The notes under the pieces: generated by a model | Databases searched by the model: none | Told to the model about the DNA's origin: nothing | What the model saw: the letters and a program-made list of their open reading frames with translations, nothing else | Assembly (NCBI RefSeq): GCF_016920785.2 | Contig: NW_024609857.1 | Location: forward strand, 71,608,252-71,672,251 | DNA: 64,000 nt | Origin: Ixodes scapularis | Lineage: Eukaryota > Arthropoda > Arachnida > Ixodida > Ixodidae | Direction of reading: 5' to 3' | Made by a program: the position numbers and the translations under genes | Shown: positions 22,045-33,612 of the stretch, one piece after another | How positions within the stretch are numbered: position 1 is the first letter of the stretch | Layout of the letters: every line of letters begins with the position of its first letter

Positions 22045-22345
22045 ATGGGGGAGGGGACGGGGGAATCAGTGACAGTGTTGTTTAGAACACCGCAACTGGA
22101 GCGCGTGGGACGAAACCGCACGCTGGTGCAGAACCGAGACCCTGGGCTCAATCCCCACACCTGCTCGTTTCGATTTGGATTAGCACCGTACCAGCGTGCG
22201 GTTGTGTATCACTACTGCAAGCTGTGCTTTAAAGACCCAAGGTTAGCGGTTGTATCCCACCGGTTAAATTTATCATCTACAGCTGAGACACCAGACTCCC
22301 ATTGAGGCTGACTAATTTCCGGCTGTATAGCCATACATACCACAA
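22045..22345 (+). repeat. tRNA-derived SINE-like repeat, copy 1
   Basis: It shares with copies at 36.3 kb and 42.8-46.2 kb the ordered blocks GGCTCAATCCCC (box-B-like), TCGTTTCGATTTGGAT, GCACCGTACCAGCGTGCG, AGGTTAGCGGTTGT and GGTTAAATTTATCATC, ending with GGCTGTATA. A pol III B-box-like block near the 5' side and recurrence in both orientations support a SINE. A clear A box is not readable here. Confidence 0.6.
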
Positions 22346-24620
22346 AGTTGTCATCAGTATCGGGTTCGACGCAAGGCGAACCAGCCTAGTTCTAAAAGTG
22401 GTGGAAAAAAACATGGGGAAAGGAGGAACGAGTGGCCGTTGGCACACCTGAGGACTTTCCCGCGATTGGGCCGCAGTTGTTTATGAAGTATCCCCGGGAG
22501 CCTATTTCGTGGAGCGCGCATAGCAATACGACCTAGAAGGCCCCCAAGCAGCACGTTGTGAATGGGCCATGGGTGGCAAGTGTACCATAACCAACCAGAT
22601 TTTCGATGGCCCAAGCCTGGTCAAAGTGCTCGGCAATAGCAGTGCTTTGGTACTTGTCTGGTGACTTGCCATTTACTTTATGCCAGTCACTGGTCATTCA
22701 CTTTCGGCTAGGCATTAGCCGAAAGGGGCTGTAGTTATACATCTTATATATAATTTATCACAGACTGCGAGAAAATTTGGGTGTTCCTCAGATGACTCAA
22801 GACTTTGGCGGGGGGGGGGGGGGGAAGGTTTGAGGACTCAACCCCAGAAACTTTTATATATTAATGACAAGCGAAGCTGTCGGAAGATTGCTCAATATTT
22901 ATTGGACGTTTTGAGTACTACGTCTTACGACGCTGGATGCGACCACCATTTCAGTCGTCCGTGGGATCACGGATGGTCTGTGGTCCCACACCCCGGTTGT
23001 GCACCAGTAAAAAAAAGAAAAGCAACTTTAGGTGAAGGCACAGTGCAACGATGTTCACTTATAATATTTTTACTTTACACAAGCGTACTGGCACTAATGG
23101 GAAAGAGAAGCCTTGAGTATTTTTGGTACGGGGTCTGATACTGCCGGAATGTAGTGGAATCGGAGGCGTAAAAATAAAACTAAGTAGAAAAATTGTGACA
23201 AATTTTCAACCTCAATATTTTCATTCAATGCCTGTCAATCAGAACAGCTTGCAAGCACTGCATGTGCTCTCATTAGATAATAAGAATAACATTTGTGCAT
23301 TGACATATTTGTACTATTCCAAAACAAAACAAGAAAAAAACGTCGGTCAGGAAAGGGTTCACTTTATTCTTAACTAAATCAAAGCATCTCTGTTGTTTGT
23401 TTGTTTGTTTTTCTTACTGATACTGTTGGTATTTTTCAATATTGTAACGCAAGTGGTACAGCTTGCATAGAGATGAACTGGTACAGGGCAATACAAGTTC
23501 TTACAGTAAAAATGCTATTATTGTAGCCCCTTGTGCTTCAAAAAGTTAAAAGTAATGTTGAAATGAACGGCTGCTTTCCCTTTATTGAATAAAGTTTAAG
23601 CTAAACAAGAATGAAACGCAATTGCTCAAATAATTAGCGGTACTTAAAAATCACTTACCAAAGGTCTCGTTTACCAATGCAAAAATATCCGCATGCGGGT
23701 TGTCATTTGAGAAAGATATGCTCGCAGTCACACACGCATGCCGCTCTTTCTCGAGCATTGCTTATAATCCAACTTTAACGACGACTCCAGGTTTCTTTCA
23801 CATAAGTTGACGACGTCCAACGCTCTACATAAGTTCACTTGTTTCTCTAGCATCGTGATGTTTTGAAGGGCTTCGCTCACAATAGACTAGAAATTCTTCC
23901 GCAACCTCAACCAAGTCGTCGTGACGTCAAGGATTAATGGCGACCATCAGCTCTTTCTGAACTATGCAACTGAATATATCACGCACAAGCAAATAAACAG
24001 ACGCGATCAAGGCAAGCCGCGAACCGCAGGGCTGACTCACTTGCTCTAGCAAAAGCATAGCCGCGGCATTCTCTTCGCTGACCAATGCTTGTTGAAATGA
24101 ATCGCTCTCAAGCTAGCATCTGGCTCCCAGACGAATTATTCGTTAAACCTAAATGGGTACTATTTGAAAGGTTGAATACCTCGAACTTATTAAAGATGCC
24201 CCGAACAGAATTAATGTGTGTAAAACATAAAGTAAACCCGTAAAAACAAATACTCGCAAAACTAGGTGCTTGTAAACGGGCAGGAAGACAGGCATAAAGG
24301 ATTGATTTCAAATCTCCTAAAAGTTTATGATACACAGCATGTTCCGTAGAGAAGTACAGACGTGCAGACGATCTGCGAAGTGTAAAAAGGTACTACTAAG
24401 CTTTTATACAGTTGAGAAGATTGCAAAGCAAACAAGAACAGGGATGATTCTTGGATATAATGTCTATACACCCTTTTCAGAAACAATCCCAGTAGGCGGC
24501 GCCACATGTCTTCACCGCCGGAAGACGTCCCAGAAAACTTCCGGTTCGTGGTGTTTGCATGAGCCGTGGTTCAAGATTTCGCGCAGATTGTTTTCGCAAA
24601 AATGTTTTCTTGTGGCACTT
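22346..24620. other. No recognisable gene
   Basis: AT-rich spacer with a G14 tract near 22810-22824. Frames are short and without motifs. I see no boundary or repeat I can name. Confidence 0.45.
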
Positions 24621-24629
24621 CTCCCCAGC

Positions 24630-24770
24630 CATCGTCCTCCCGAGTTCGCGGGCCGTGTTGTGTAGTACCGGGGTGCAGTCTTCGTTCGGGCACAAATCTT
24701 CTTTCCCAAGTACGGACGTGCAGATTTCCGACGGAGCCTGTTGGGACCGAACGGTTGTCCGAGCACTTTG
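24630..24770 (+). pseudogene. THAP-like zinc-finger fragment
   Basis: The plus-strand frame reads VRGPCCVVPGCSLRSG and, 14 residues later, CRFPTEPVGTERL. The C-x2-4-C spacing in CCVVPGC followed by RFPTEP resembles the start of THAP domains (C-VPGC---- ... F-FP-D), which occur in host factors and in P-element transposases. The downstream His/Cys pair and AVPTIF box are not visible. It is short, so the call is tentative. Confidence 0.3.
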
Positions 24771-25299
24771 GGTACGGCAGGGAGCCGAGCCAGGGCAGGA
24801 AGTCATGTGGCAGCCAGACTCGGGAAGGACCAGGGAGCAGGAGGGTGCATCGTAAAGGTGACTCTTTAATGTGCATATGGACAGATAACATCATTTGACG
24901 GGAGAGCGCTCGAGAGCGCGCGAGAACACACGCTAGCAGCGGCCTGCTGCTAATTTCATAATGTCACATTTCCCCACATCCCTAGTAGGGAATCCCCAGG
25001 GTTCAGGCCTTCACCAAGACTGTGGGGCCAGTGTCCCTAACATTCAGGTATGCCCTTCCCCTCTCTCTCACACTGCTCCACGCGACACACACTCGGACGG
25101 GCCAGACATCCTTGGCCGCGGTGTCGCCGGTCAATGTCGGCGGGCAATGCTGCCATCGAAGTCGAGGAAGGCGGAAGACATCCATAATTACAGGCGTCCT
25201 GGCTTCCGTGTGTCAGGAGATAATCCCATGGGCGATCTAATACCCCTGTCAGACGGCAGCTAAAATGGCATTTACACCAAATGACATTCAGTGTAAATG

Positions 25300-27150
25300 T
25301 CATTTAGGCACTGCCACACGGCAACTCAAATGGCATTTAACCTAAATGCCATTTCGGGTAAACAGAGTTCCCCAAACTCATTTACGGCTCGCAAAGCGTA
25401 CTCTCGATGGCAGCGCTCGACACATATTACGGGATTGTTTTAAAAAAAGAAGGCATATATTACAGAAACAATTTTTACATCGTCTTAATTACGAAAATAA
25501 TTTCTTTAACGCGTATTTCGCACGCACTTTACGTTCCTAATTGTTTAACCTACTCACGACTCCAGTTACCCAGTAGGCCTAATGGCTCTGAACCGCTGAA
25601 CTTGTCGTGTGCTCGCCTCGGTCGGCTCTCGGTTCGTTGGTTCCACTTGCGATGCGCTCCTCATTTACGCGTTTTTACGATATCGGAAGGAGCGCCTGCA
25701 GACAAAAAAAGGCGACCTGTCCCGCGAGACGTCGGTACTCAAACTATGCGAGACGAGCGCCTCGAATGGTCTTCGGTAGCAGAAGCGGAACGGCGGGTTC
25801 TGCACCGGCCTACGGGCGATTTGAGAAGCCCTCCGTTTCCTCAAGATATACGTCGCGCTCCATCACAATACCGAAACCTCAAGGAACATTTTTGGGTAAG
25901 ATATAACTTTAACGGTGGGCATAGCCAACAGGAGCACGCAAAACAATTATCGGAGCGGACGGCCGCCTAGTATTCGTTTTGTGTGTGTGGGTCGTCGCAG
26001 CACTGCGTACCTCGAACGAGTACTGCGTACCTCGAACGAGTTCATTGCACGGCCGGCTTGGTCGTGGTTCATACTAGCTGACTTCGCCTAGCAGCGCTTT
26101 AAATTTCGCGTTTGTTGCTCTGGCAACAGCTTGCGAAGTTGGCTGAATCTTTACTTGGCTGCCGCGAAGTAGAGATTCTGGGAAGAATGCAATACGACAA
26201 AAACAGTTTACTTTTCTTTAAGTGGGACAAATCTTGTAAATGCCCTGTTCTAATAAACGTAGGGTAGGTATTCGTCAGCCTGACTTTTGACCGGCTTTTA
26301 CATTCCCATTGACATCCTCCAAAAAGAAATAAAAAGAAATGCTGCGTGAAGTCAGTCTCTCAATGTTTCTATTTCTAGCTTTCTTTGATGTTGGATAATC
26401 CCATACTGTTTCAAAGCGAAATATGTTACGTGTGTTTACGTGATACGTGCACAATTTTATTCCAAAACATCTTAAAAATTGTTTAATAATGCATTGCATA
26501 TATACATTGAATACAGTTGCTGCACAGTTGCTACTTGAGATATTTACGTGTTCCAGAAAACATCTGCTGCTGGGGGCCACCATAGAAGTAGGCAAAGTAG
26601 TGAGCTGGCTACATTACAAAGGAATCTACAAGTTCCCGGGATCACTGTCTCTAAATAAGTGGCAGTTTCTTGCAGCCACGGCCACTTTTGTGACATTCTC
26701 CTCACTTGTTTTCAGACGTGCAGTGTAAAAGTATCGCAGAAAGCAACCTGGGTGAGGTACCTTCTAGAAAAGCAGCAATAAAATAATTGTGTGAGGCTGA
26801 CGATGACAGTCCAATAGCCAGCATCAAGGCTGTCACTGGTATTGACCCCAAGATACCCGAGACTAGTGGCAATGTCAGTGATGATGCCACAAGTACCAGA
26901 ACAGGCCGACGAAGCAGTGGTATAAGGGCCGGCACAAACAGTAATGTGCAGCTGAGCTGACAAGAGTGAAAAGGAAAAGGCCACATAGCCATAGGAGCTG
27001 TTTCGGCTTGTTGAAGCAGCCCGACATGCCCCACTAGAGCACTCGGAAGATGCGAGTCGCAGTAGCAGTGCCACGAAATGTTGGAGAAGCAACTGCTCGC
27101 ATTGCGCAGAAGGTCGAGTGGGTAACTACGTTCAGTAAAGAAGGCGGTCA
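25300..27150. other. Left interior of the 10.8 kb element; no gene recognised
   Basis: A frame from 25407 (187 aa) and overlapping frames on the minus strand at 26702-27178 show no domain I know. A 19-bp near-direct repeat, ACTGCGTACCTCGAACGAG, is tandemly duplicated at 26003-26041. Confidence 0.4.
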
Positions 27151-28130
27151 TCGTCTTAAAGACGAAAATCGATTTCATCGCTGCAAATCTTATGGAGGCG
27201 TACGAATTGTGAGAAGGGAATAGAGTTGATTTGGGATCTAGGATGGATCAAGGAGTAAAGAAGGTAGCTGTGGCTGTCAGTGGGTTTATAGTGCACAAAG
27301 GTGTGGAACCTGTGACCGTCACTAGTGACTTTTAAGTCTAGGAAGTTGACAGCGCATTTCGATATCAGTGAGGTAAACTTGAGGGAGGGGTAGGCGTTGC
27401 AGAGTGCAGACCACCACGTTTCCACCCTTATCGGCTGGCTTGGTTACGAGGTTAGTGCGGTTTCGAAGGGAGTTTAGAGCGGTAACTTCTTGTGGGGTTG
27501 CGTTGCGGTATTTAGAGATTAGTTTGCTAGAGGAGTTGGCAAGAATGCTACGACATGCTTTGATTGAACTGTCAGTTTCAGTGTGTTTGGCGGGAAGCAG
27601 GGTCCGGATAGTAGTCTTTGGGTTAATGGTGTCGAACATGGTGCGATTAAAGTCAGACGGATGCTGGGTGAAGTGGGCATCTAAAAGTAGGCATCAGAAG
27701 AATTGTTTGCTGTCCACATGTAAAAACAAAAAAGGGTAAGGTCGGCTTTGAAGTGCAGGAACGAAGGACGGGCCCTTCGATAAGATAACGTGTTCAGGAG
27801 CAGTGAGGGGTAAATCGTCTCGTATGGTGACATCATCAATGCGTTGGACGGCAGCCTCATCATTTCGGGGCAAGAGAGAGTATAGTTTCCTTGATTTACA
27901 GGTGAGACCATCGGCATAAAGATATGAGTTGACTTCCAGAATTTTGTCAACAAGTTTGCATGAGTGTGAATCGAAAGATGAGTCAAGGGACTTGAGGAGT
28001 CTTAGCGACGGTGAGTGTTTGGCATAACTGGGCACAGTCATTATGATATCTCAGATGTGCCTTCACTAGCTGGAGAGCAGCATTATCTAATATTTGTGAC
28101 ACTTTTGAAGGGCCGGAGGAATTCTCATTG
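27130..28130 (-). pseudogene. Penelope-like element, N-terminal and RT fragment with palm deletion
   Basis: Transcribed right to left. Landmarks include KVSQILDNAALQLVKAHLRY, then SKGPSFVPALQ (the 'LSKGLSFVP' block before the RT), then NRTNLVTKPADKGGNVVV (the RT1 block, with its diagnostic KPADKGG). About a dozen residues later the sequence is already at NFLDLKVTSDG and NSIPFSQFVRLHKICSDEID, which lie C-terminal to the catalytic palm. The YADD-type palm core is therefore deleted. KTMTAFFTERSYPLDLL follows. This is a non-functional internal-deletion copy. The order of this fragment after the C-terminal linker of a neighbouring copy resembles the tandem head-to-tail arrangement known for Penelope elements. 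Confidence 0.75.
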
Positions 28131-28230
28131 GCAGGTTGTAAGGAGGGCCGGTGTGTTTGCACGCAAGACATGTCGGAGTGCCGCACGGCGTGGTACCAGG
28201 GAGCAAAGTCTGAGGCTTTGTGGTCTGGTT
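28131..28230 (-). pseudogene. Penelope-like RT-to-endonuclease linker fragment
   Basis: In minus-strand translation the array is followed by PGTTPCGTPTCLACKHTGPP. A CG-x-x-C-x-x-C-x-H motif lies between RT and GIY-YIG domains in Penelope-like proteins (CGKPRCKTC-H type). It shows that the array at 28231-32385 sits in its natural place, between RT thumb and linker. Confidence 0.6.
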
Positions 28231-31200
28231 GCTGCATACTGGAAGGGATCATAAGTTGGGCTTCGATAGGAAGTTAAGTGGGTGCTTTAGAAATAACTGT
28301 AGAGTCTACGAGGTGGAAAGTCGTTTTCATGATTAGTTTGCTGAGCCTGGGTACGGAGGGACGGAACTAGATGAGGGGGTTTCGGAATGGTTGCTGCATA
28401 CTGGAAGGGATCGTAAGTTGGGCTGTCAATAGGAAGTTAGGGCGGGTGCTTTAGAAATAACTGTAGAGTCTTTGAGGTGGGAAGTGGTTTCCATGATTAG
28501 TTTGCCGAGCCTGGGTATGGAGGGATGGAACGTAAAGATGAGGGGGTTTCGGAATGGTTGCTGCATACTGGAAGGGATCGTAAGTTGGGCTGTCGATAGG
28601 AAGTTAGGGCGGGTGCTTTAGAAATAGCTGTAGAGTCAATGAGGTGGGAAGTGGTTTCCATGATTAGTTTGCCGAGCCTGGGTATGGAGGGATGTAACGT
28701 AAAGATGAGGGGGTTTCGGAATGGTTGCTGCATACTGGAAGGGATCGTAAGTTGGGCTTCGATAGGAAGTTAGGGCGGGTGCTTTAGAAATAATTGTAGA
28801 GTCTACGAGGTAAAAAGTGGTCTCCATGATTAGTTTGCCGAGCCTGGGTATGGAGGGATGGAACGTAAAGATGAGGGGGTTTCGGAATGGTTGCTGCATG
28901 CTGGAAGGGATCGTAAGTTGGGCTGTCGATAGGAAGTTAGGGCGGGTGCTTTAGAAATAACTGTAGAGTCTACGAGGTGGAAAGTGGTCTCCATGATTAG
29001 TTTGCCGAGCCTGGGTATGGAGGGATGGAACGTAAAGATGAGGGGGTTTCGGAATGGTTGCTGCTTACTGGAAGGGATCGTAAGTTGGGCTGTTGATAGG
29101 AAGTTAGGGCGGGTGCTTTAGAAATAACTGTAGAGTCTACGAGGTGGAAAGTGGTCTCCATGATTAGTTTGCCGAGCCTGGGTATGGAGGGATGGAACGT
29201 AAAGATGAGGGGGTTTCGGAATGGTTGCTGCATACTGGAAGGGATCGTAAGTTGGGCTGTCGATAGGAAGTTAGGGTGGGTGCTTTAGAAATAACTGCAG
29301 AGTCAATGAGGAGGGAAGTGGTTCCCATGATTAGTTTGCCGAGCCTGGGTATGGAGGGATGGAACGTAAAGATGAGGGGGTTTCGGAATGGTTGCTGCAT
29401 ACTGGAAGGGATCGTAAGTTGGGCTTCGATAGGAAGTTAGGGTGGGTGCTTTAGAAATAATTGTAGAGTCTACGAGGTAAAAAGTGGTCTCCATGATTAG
29501 TTTGCCGAGCCTGGGTATGGAGGGATGGAACGTAAAGATGAGGGGGTTTCGGAATGGTTGCTGCATGCTGAAAGGGATCGTAAGTTGGGCTGTCGATAGG
29601 AAGTTAGGGCGGGTGCTTTAGAAATAACTGTAGAGTCTACGAGGTGGAAAGTGGTCTCCATGATTAGTTTGCCGAGCCTGGGTATGGAGGGATGGAACGT
29701 AAAGATGAGGGGGTTTCGGAATGGTTGCTGCATACTGGAAGGGATCGTAAGTTGGGCTGTTGATAGGAAGTTAGGGCGGGTGCTTTAGAAATAACTGTAG
29801 AGTCTACGAGGTGGAAAGTGGTCTCCATGATTAGTTTGCCGAGCCTGGGTATGGAGGGATGGAACGTAAAGATGAGGGGGTTTCGGAATGGTTGCTGCAT
29901 ACTGGAAGGGATCGTAAGTTGGGCTGTCGATAGGAAGTTAGGGTGGGTGCTTTAGAAATAACTTTAGAGTCAATGAGGTGGGAAGTGGTTCCCATGATTA
30001 GTTTGCCGAGCCTGGGTATGGAGGGATGGAACGTAAAGATGAGGGGGTTTCGGAATGGTTGCTGCATACAGGAAGGGATCGTAAGTTGGGCTTCGATAGG
30101 AAGTTAGGGCGGGTGCTTTAGAAATAACTATAAAGTCTTCGAGGTGGGAAGTGGTTTCCATGATTAGTTTGCCGAGCCTGGGTATGGAGGGATGGCACGT
30201 AAAGATGAGGGGGTTTCGGAGTGGTTGCTGCATACTGAAGGGATCGTAAGTTGGGCTGTCGATAGGAAGTTAGGGTGGGTACTTTAGAAATAACTGTAGA
30301 GTCTATGAGGTGGGAAGTGGTCTCCATGATTAGTTTGCCGAGCCTGGGTATGGGGGGATGGAACGTGAAGATGAGGGGGTTTCGGAGTGGTTGCTGCATA
30401 CTGGAAGGGATCGTAAGTTGTGCTTCGATAGGACGTTAGGGCGGGTGCTTTAGAGATAACTGTAGAGTCTTCGAGGTGGAAAGTGGTTTCCAAGATTAGT
30501 TTGTCAAGCCTGGCTATGGAGGGATGGCACGTAAAGATGAGGGGGTTTCGGAATGGTTGCTGCATACTGGAAGGAATCGTAAGTTGGGCTGTCGATAGGA
30601 AGTTAGGGCGGGTGCTTTAGAAATAACTGTAGAGTCTACGAGGTGGAAAGTGGTCTCCATGATTAGTTTGCCGAGCCTGGGTATGGAGGGATGGAACGTA
30701 AAGATGAGGGGGTTTCGGAATGGTTGCTGCATACTGGAAGGGATCGTAAGTTGGGCTGTCGATAGGAAGTTAGGGTGGGTGCTTTAGAAATAACTGTAGA
30801 GTCTATGAGGTGGGAAGTGGTCTCCATGATTAGTTTGCCGAGCCTGGGTATGGAGGGATGGAACGTAAAGATGAGGGGGTTTCGGAATGGTTGCTGCATA
30901 CTGGAAGGGATCGTAAGTTGGGCTTCGATAGGAAGTTAGGGCGGGTGCTTTAGAAATAACTATAAAGTCTTCGAGGTGGGAAGTGGTTTCCATGATTAGT
31001 TTGCTGAGCCTGGGTATGGAGGGATGGCACGTAAAGATGAGGGGGTTTCGGAGTGGTTGCTGCATACTGAAGGGATCGTAAGTTGGGCTGTCGATAGGAA
31101 GTTAGGGTGGGTGCTTTAGAAATAACTGTAGAGTCTATGAGGTGGGAAGTGGTCTCCATGATTAGTTTGCCGAGCCTGGGTATGGGGGGATGGAACGTGA

Positions 31201-32385
31201 AGATGAGGGGGTTTCGGAGTGGTTGCTGCATACTGGAAGGGATCGTAAGTTGTGCTTCGATAGGACGTTAGGGCGGTTGCTTTAGAGATAACTGTAGAGT
31301 CTTCGAGGTGGAAAGTGGTTTCCAAGATTAGTTTGTCAAGCCTGGGTATGGAGGGATGGCACGTAAAGATGAGGGGGTTTCGGAATGGCTGCTGCATACT
31401 GGAAGGAATCGTAAGTTGGGCTGTCGATAGGAAGTTAGGGCGGGTGCTTTAGAAATAACTGTAGAGTCTTCGAGGTGGGAAGTGGTTTCCATGATTAGTT
31501 TGCCGAGCCTGGGTATGGGGGGATTGAACGTGAAGATGAGGGGGTTTCGGAGTGGTTGCTGCATACTGGAAGGGATCGTAAGTTGTGCTTCGATAGGACG
31601 TTAGGGCGGGTGCTTTAGAGATAACTGTAGAGTCCTCGAGGTGGAAGTGGTTTCCATGATTAGTTTGCCAAGCCTGGGTATGGAGGGATGGCACGTGAAG
31701 ATGAGGGGGTTTCGGAATGGTTGCTGCATACTGGAAGTGATCGTAAGTTGGGCTGTCGATAGGAAGTTAGGGCAGGTGCTTTAGAAATAACTGTAGAGTC
31801 TTCGAGGTGGGAAGTGGTTTCCATGATTAGTTTGCTGAGCCTGGGTATGGGGGGATGGAACGTGAAGATGAGGGGGTTTCGGAGTGGTTGCTGCATACTG
31901 GAAAGGATCGTAAGTTGTGCTTCGATAGGACGTTAGGGCGGGTGCTTTAGAGATAACTGTAGAGTCTTCGAGGTGGAAAGTGGTTTCCATGATTAGTTTG
32001 CCAAGCCTGGGTATGGAGGGACGGCACGTAAAGATGAGGGGGTTTCGGAGTGGTTGCTGCATACTGGAAGGGATCGTAAGTTGGGCTGTCGATAGGAAGT
32101 TAGGGCGGGTGCTTTAGAAATAACTGTAGAGTCTTCGAGGTGGGAAGTGGTTTCCATGATTAGTTTGCCGAGCCTGGGTATGGGGGGATGGAACGTGAAG
32201 ATGAGGGGGTTTCGGAGTGGTTGCTGCATACTGGAAGGGATCGTAAGTTGTGCTTCGATAGGACGTTAGGGCGGGTGCTTTAGAGATAACTGTAGAGTCT
32301 ACCAGGTGGAAAGTGGTCTCGATGATTAGTCTGCTGAGCCTGGGTATGGAGGGATGGAACGTGATGATGAGGGTGTTGCATGGTG
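28231..32385 (-). repeat. 166-167-bp minisatellite, about 25 units, amplified from Penelope RT thumb
   Basis: GCTGCATACTGGAAGGGATC or a variant recurs at about 28231, 28392, 28560, 28727 and so on up to 32222, 25 times, mean spacing 166 bp. Each minus-strand unit encodes NPLIFTFHPSIPRLGKLIME and then APALTSYRQPNLRSL, matching the Penelope thumb ('PL-LTYHP--P-I--II...FRR--NL'). Unit length is not a multiple of three, so each unit shifts frame and 72-93-aa ORFs repeat; none is a gene. Higher-order structure exists: four-unit blocks (about 667 bp) in the left part and five-unit blocks (about 832 bp) in the right part. Confidence 0.92.
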
Positions 32386-33090
32386 GTTTAGATCTTGGTT
32401 GGGGAAATAGAGCGTTGTGTCGCGAAATGTTAGAGACGCGACTGCTCGCATTGCACAGAACGCTGAGTGGGTAGCTACTTTCAATAAAGAAGGCGGTCAT
32501 CGTCTTAAAGGGGCACTCAGGTGGATTCCGAGATCGTCTATTTTATGTCATAACTCAATCTATGGACTTTAGGCATCCTAAGAAACCCGAAATTACATAC
32601 AAGGGCGGTCAATCTCGCTATTTAAAATTCTATTAAAAATTGCGGCATGCCCTCCTTTCTGCGCTGTGGCGCAGAACGCCAGAGGGTGCCATCGGACGGG
32701 AAGGCAACAGGGGAGGGCACATGACAGCCAATTACGAATAATGGCTTCCCGGCACACTAAATTTTCAAACATGTGCGCCTTTGAAAAATCAGTCCGCCGA
32801 GAAGCCGTCACTTGTGACTGGCTGTCGCGTGCCCTCCCATGCTGCCTTCCCGTCCGGTGGCACCCCCTGGTGTTCTGCGCTACGGCACAGAAAAGGTGGC
32901 GTGCCAGAATCTTTAATTGGATTTTTACTATGAAAATCGGCTGCCCTTGAATGCTATCTTGGGTTTTTTAGAATGCTTAAAGCCCATGGATTGAGTTATG
33001 CCAATAAATAGACAATCTCAGAATCCACTTGAGTGCCCCTTTAAGCTGTTGACGGAAATCAACTTCGTTGCTGCAAATCCTACAAAGGCA
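32386..33090 (-). pseudogene. Penelope-like RT C-terminal piece, split by a MITE
   Basis: The minus strand reads CRICSNEVDFRQQL (33050-33090), is interrupted by the TTAA MITE, and resumes from 32504 as KTMTAFFIESSYPLSVLC before entering the thumb array. The same join, uninterrupted, is at 27125-27185 (CSDEIDF then KTMTAFFTERSYPL), giving an empty-site control. Confidence 0.75.
32509..33040. mobile_element. piggyBac-type palindromic MITE (TTAA)
   Basis: 532 bp with TTAA at 32505-32508 and 33041-33044. Ends are AGGGGCACTCAGGTGGATTC and the inverse of GAATCCACTTGAGTGCCCCT. The two halves are inverted copies almost to the centre (for example ATGGGAGGGCACGCGACAGC-type blocks face CAGGGGAGGGCACATGACAG). 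The empty target CGTCTTAAAGACG is at 27152-27164. Confidence 0.88.
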
Positions 33091-33612
33091 AAGGATCTGC
33101 AGCCTCAAACGCCTTTTTGAGCTCCAGCACTGGTTTGCCCAGGGGACGACGCTGCACCCTTTTGTCCAGGACACCACACACCAGACGGTCCCATAGCATG
33201 GCTGACAAGGTCTCACCAAAGTTGCAGTGTTCGGAGAAGCGGCGTGGGGCGGGGACGAAATTCGAGATGCTTTCTCCAGGCTGTTGGCTGCACTTATGAA
33301 ACGCAAAGCACTGAACAATCACTGACAGGCACGGTGTGAAGTGGGCGGTGAGCTCCAACACAATGTCCGCATAGGGAGTCCACTGGCACACACAACGAGC
33401 ATACGACGGAGTAGATTGTCGGTCCACAAACGCTACACGGGACTGCGCATATTGGGGACTCCTCGACGATGTTGAGCACAATGAAGAAAACGTTTAGTCG
33501 CTCCTGGTACAGGGGCCATGTTTCAATCTTTTTGGGTCGAACTCTTCGAGATGTCTCAGCCGCCCTTTGATGACAACGTTAGGCTCGTCTTTTTTCGCCA
33601 TATGCTCTCGTC
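33091..33612 (-). pseudogene. Ty3/gypsy gag fragment
   Basis: The minus-strand frame from about 33612 starts MAKKDEPNVVIKGRLRHLEE, then WPLYQERLNVFF in a shifted frame, then ECFAFHK-type sequence and ESISNFVPAPRRFSEHCNFG with LWDRLVCGVLDKRVQRR. This 'GESI--FV--LR-L---C-FG---L-RD-LV-G' order is the capsid/nucleocapsid-proximal part of gypsy Gag. Frameshifts disrupt it. It abuts Penelope sequence directly at about 33090, so one element inserted in, or recombined with, the other. No LTR or pol is nearby. Confidence 0.7.

Noticed and set aside
28400..32229. About 18 similar minus-strand ORFs of 72-93 aa, looking like a gene family
   Set aside because: They are frames through the 166-bp minisatellite that terminate because each unit shifts the frame.
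28231..32385. CRISPR-like array
   Set aside because: Whole 166-bp units repeat with no unique spacers, and the genome is eukaryotic.
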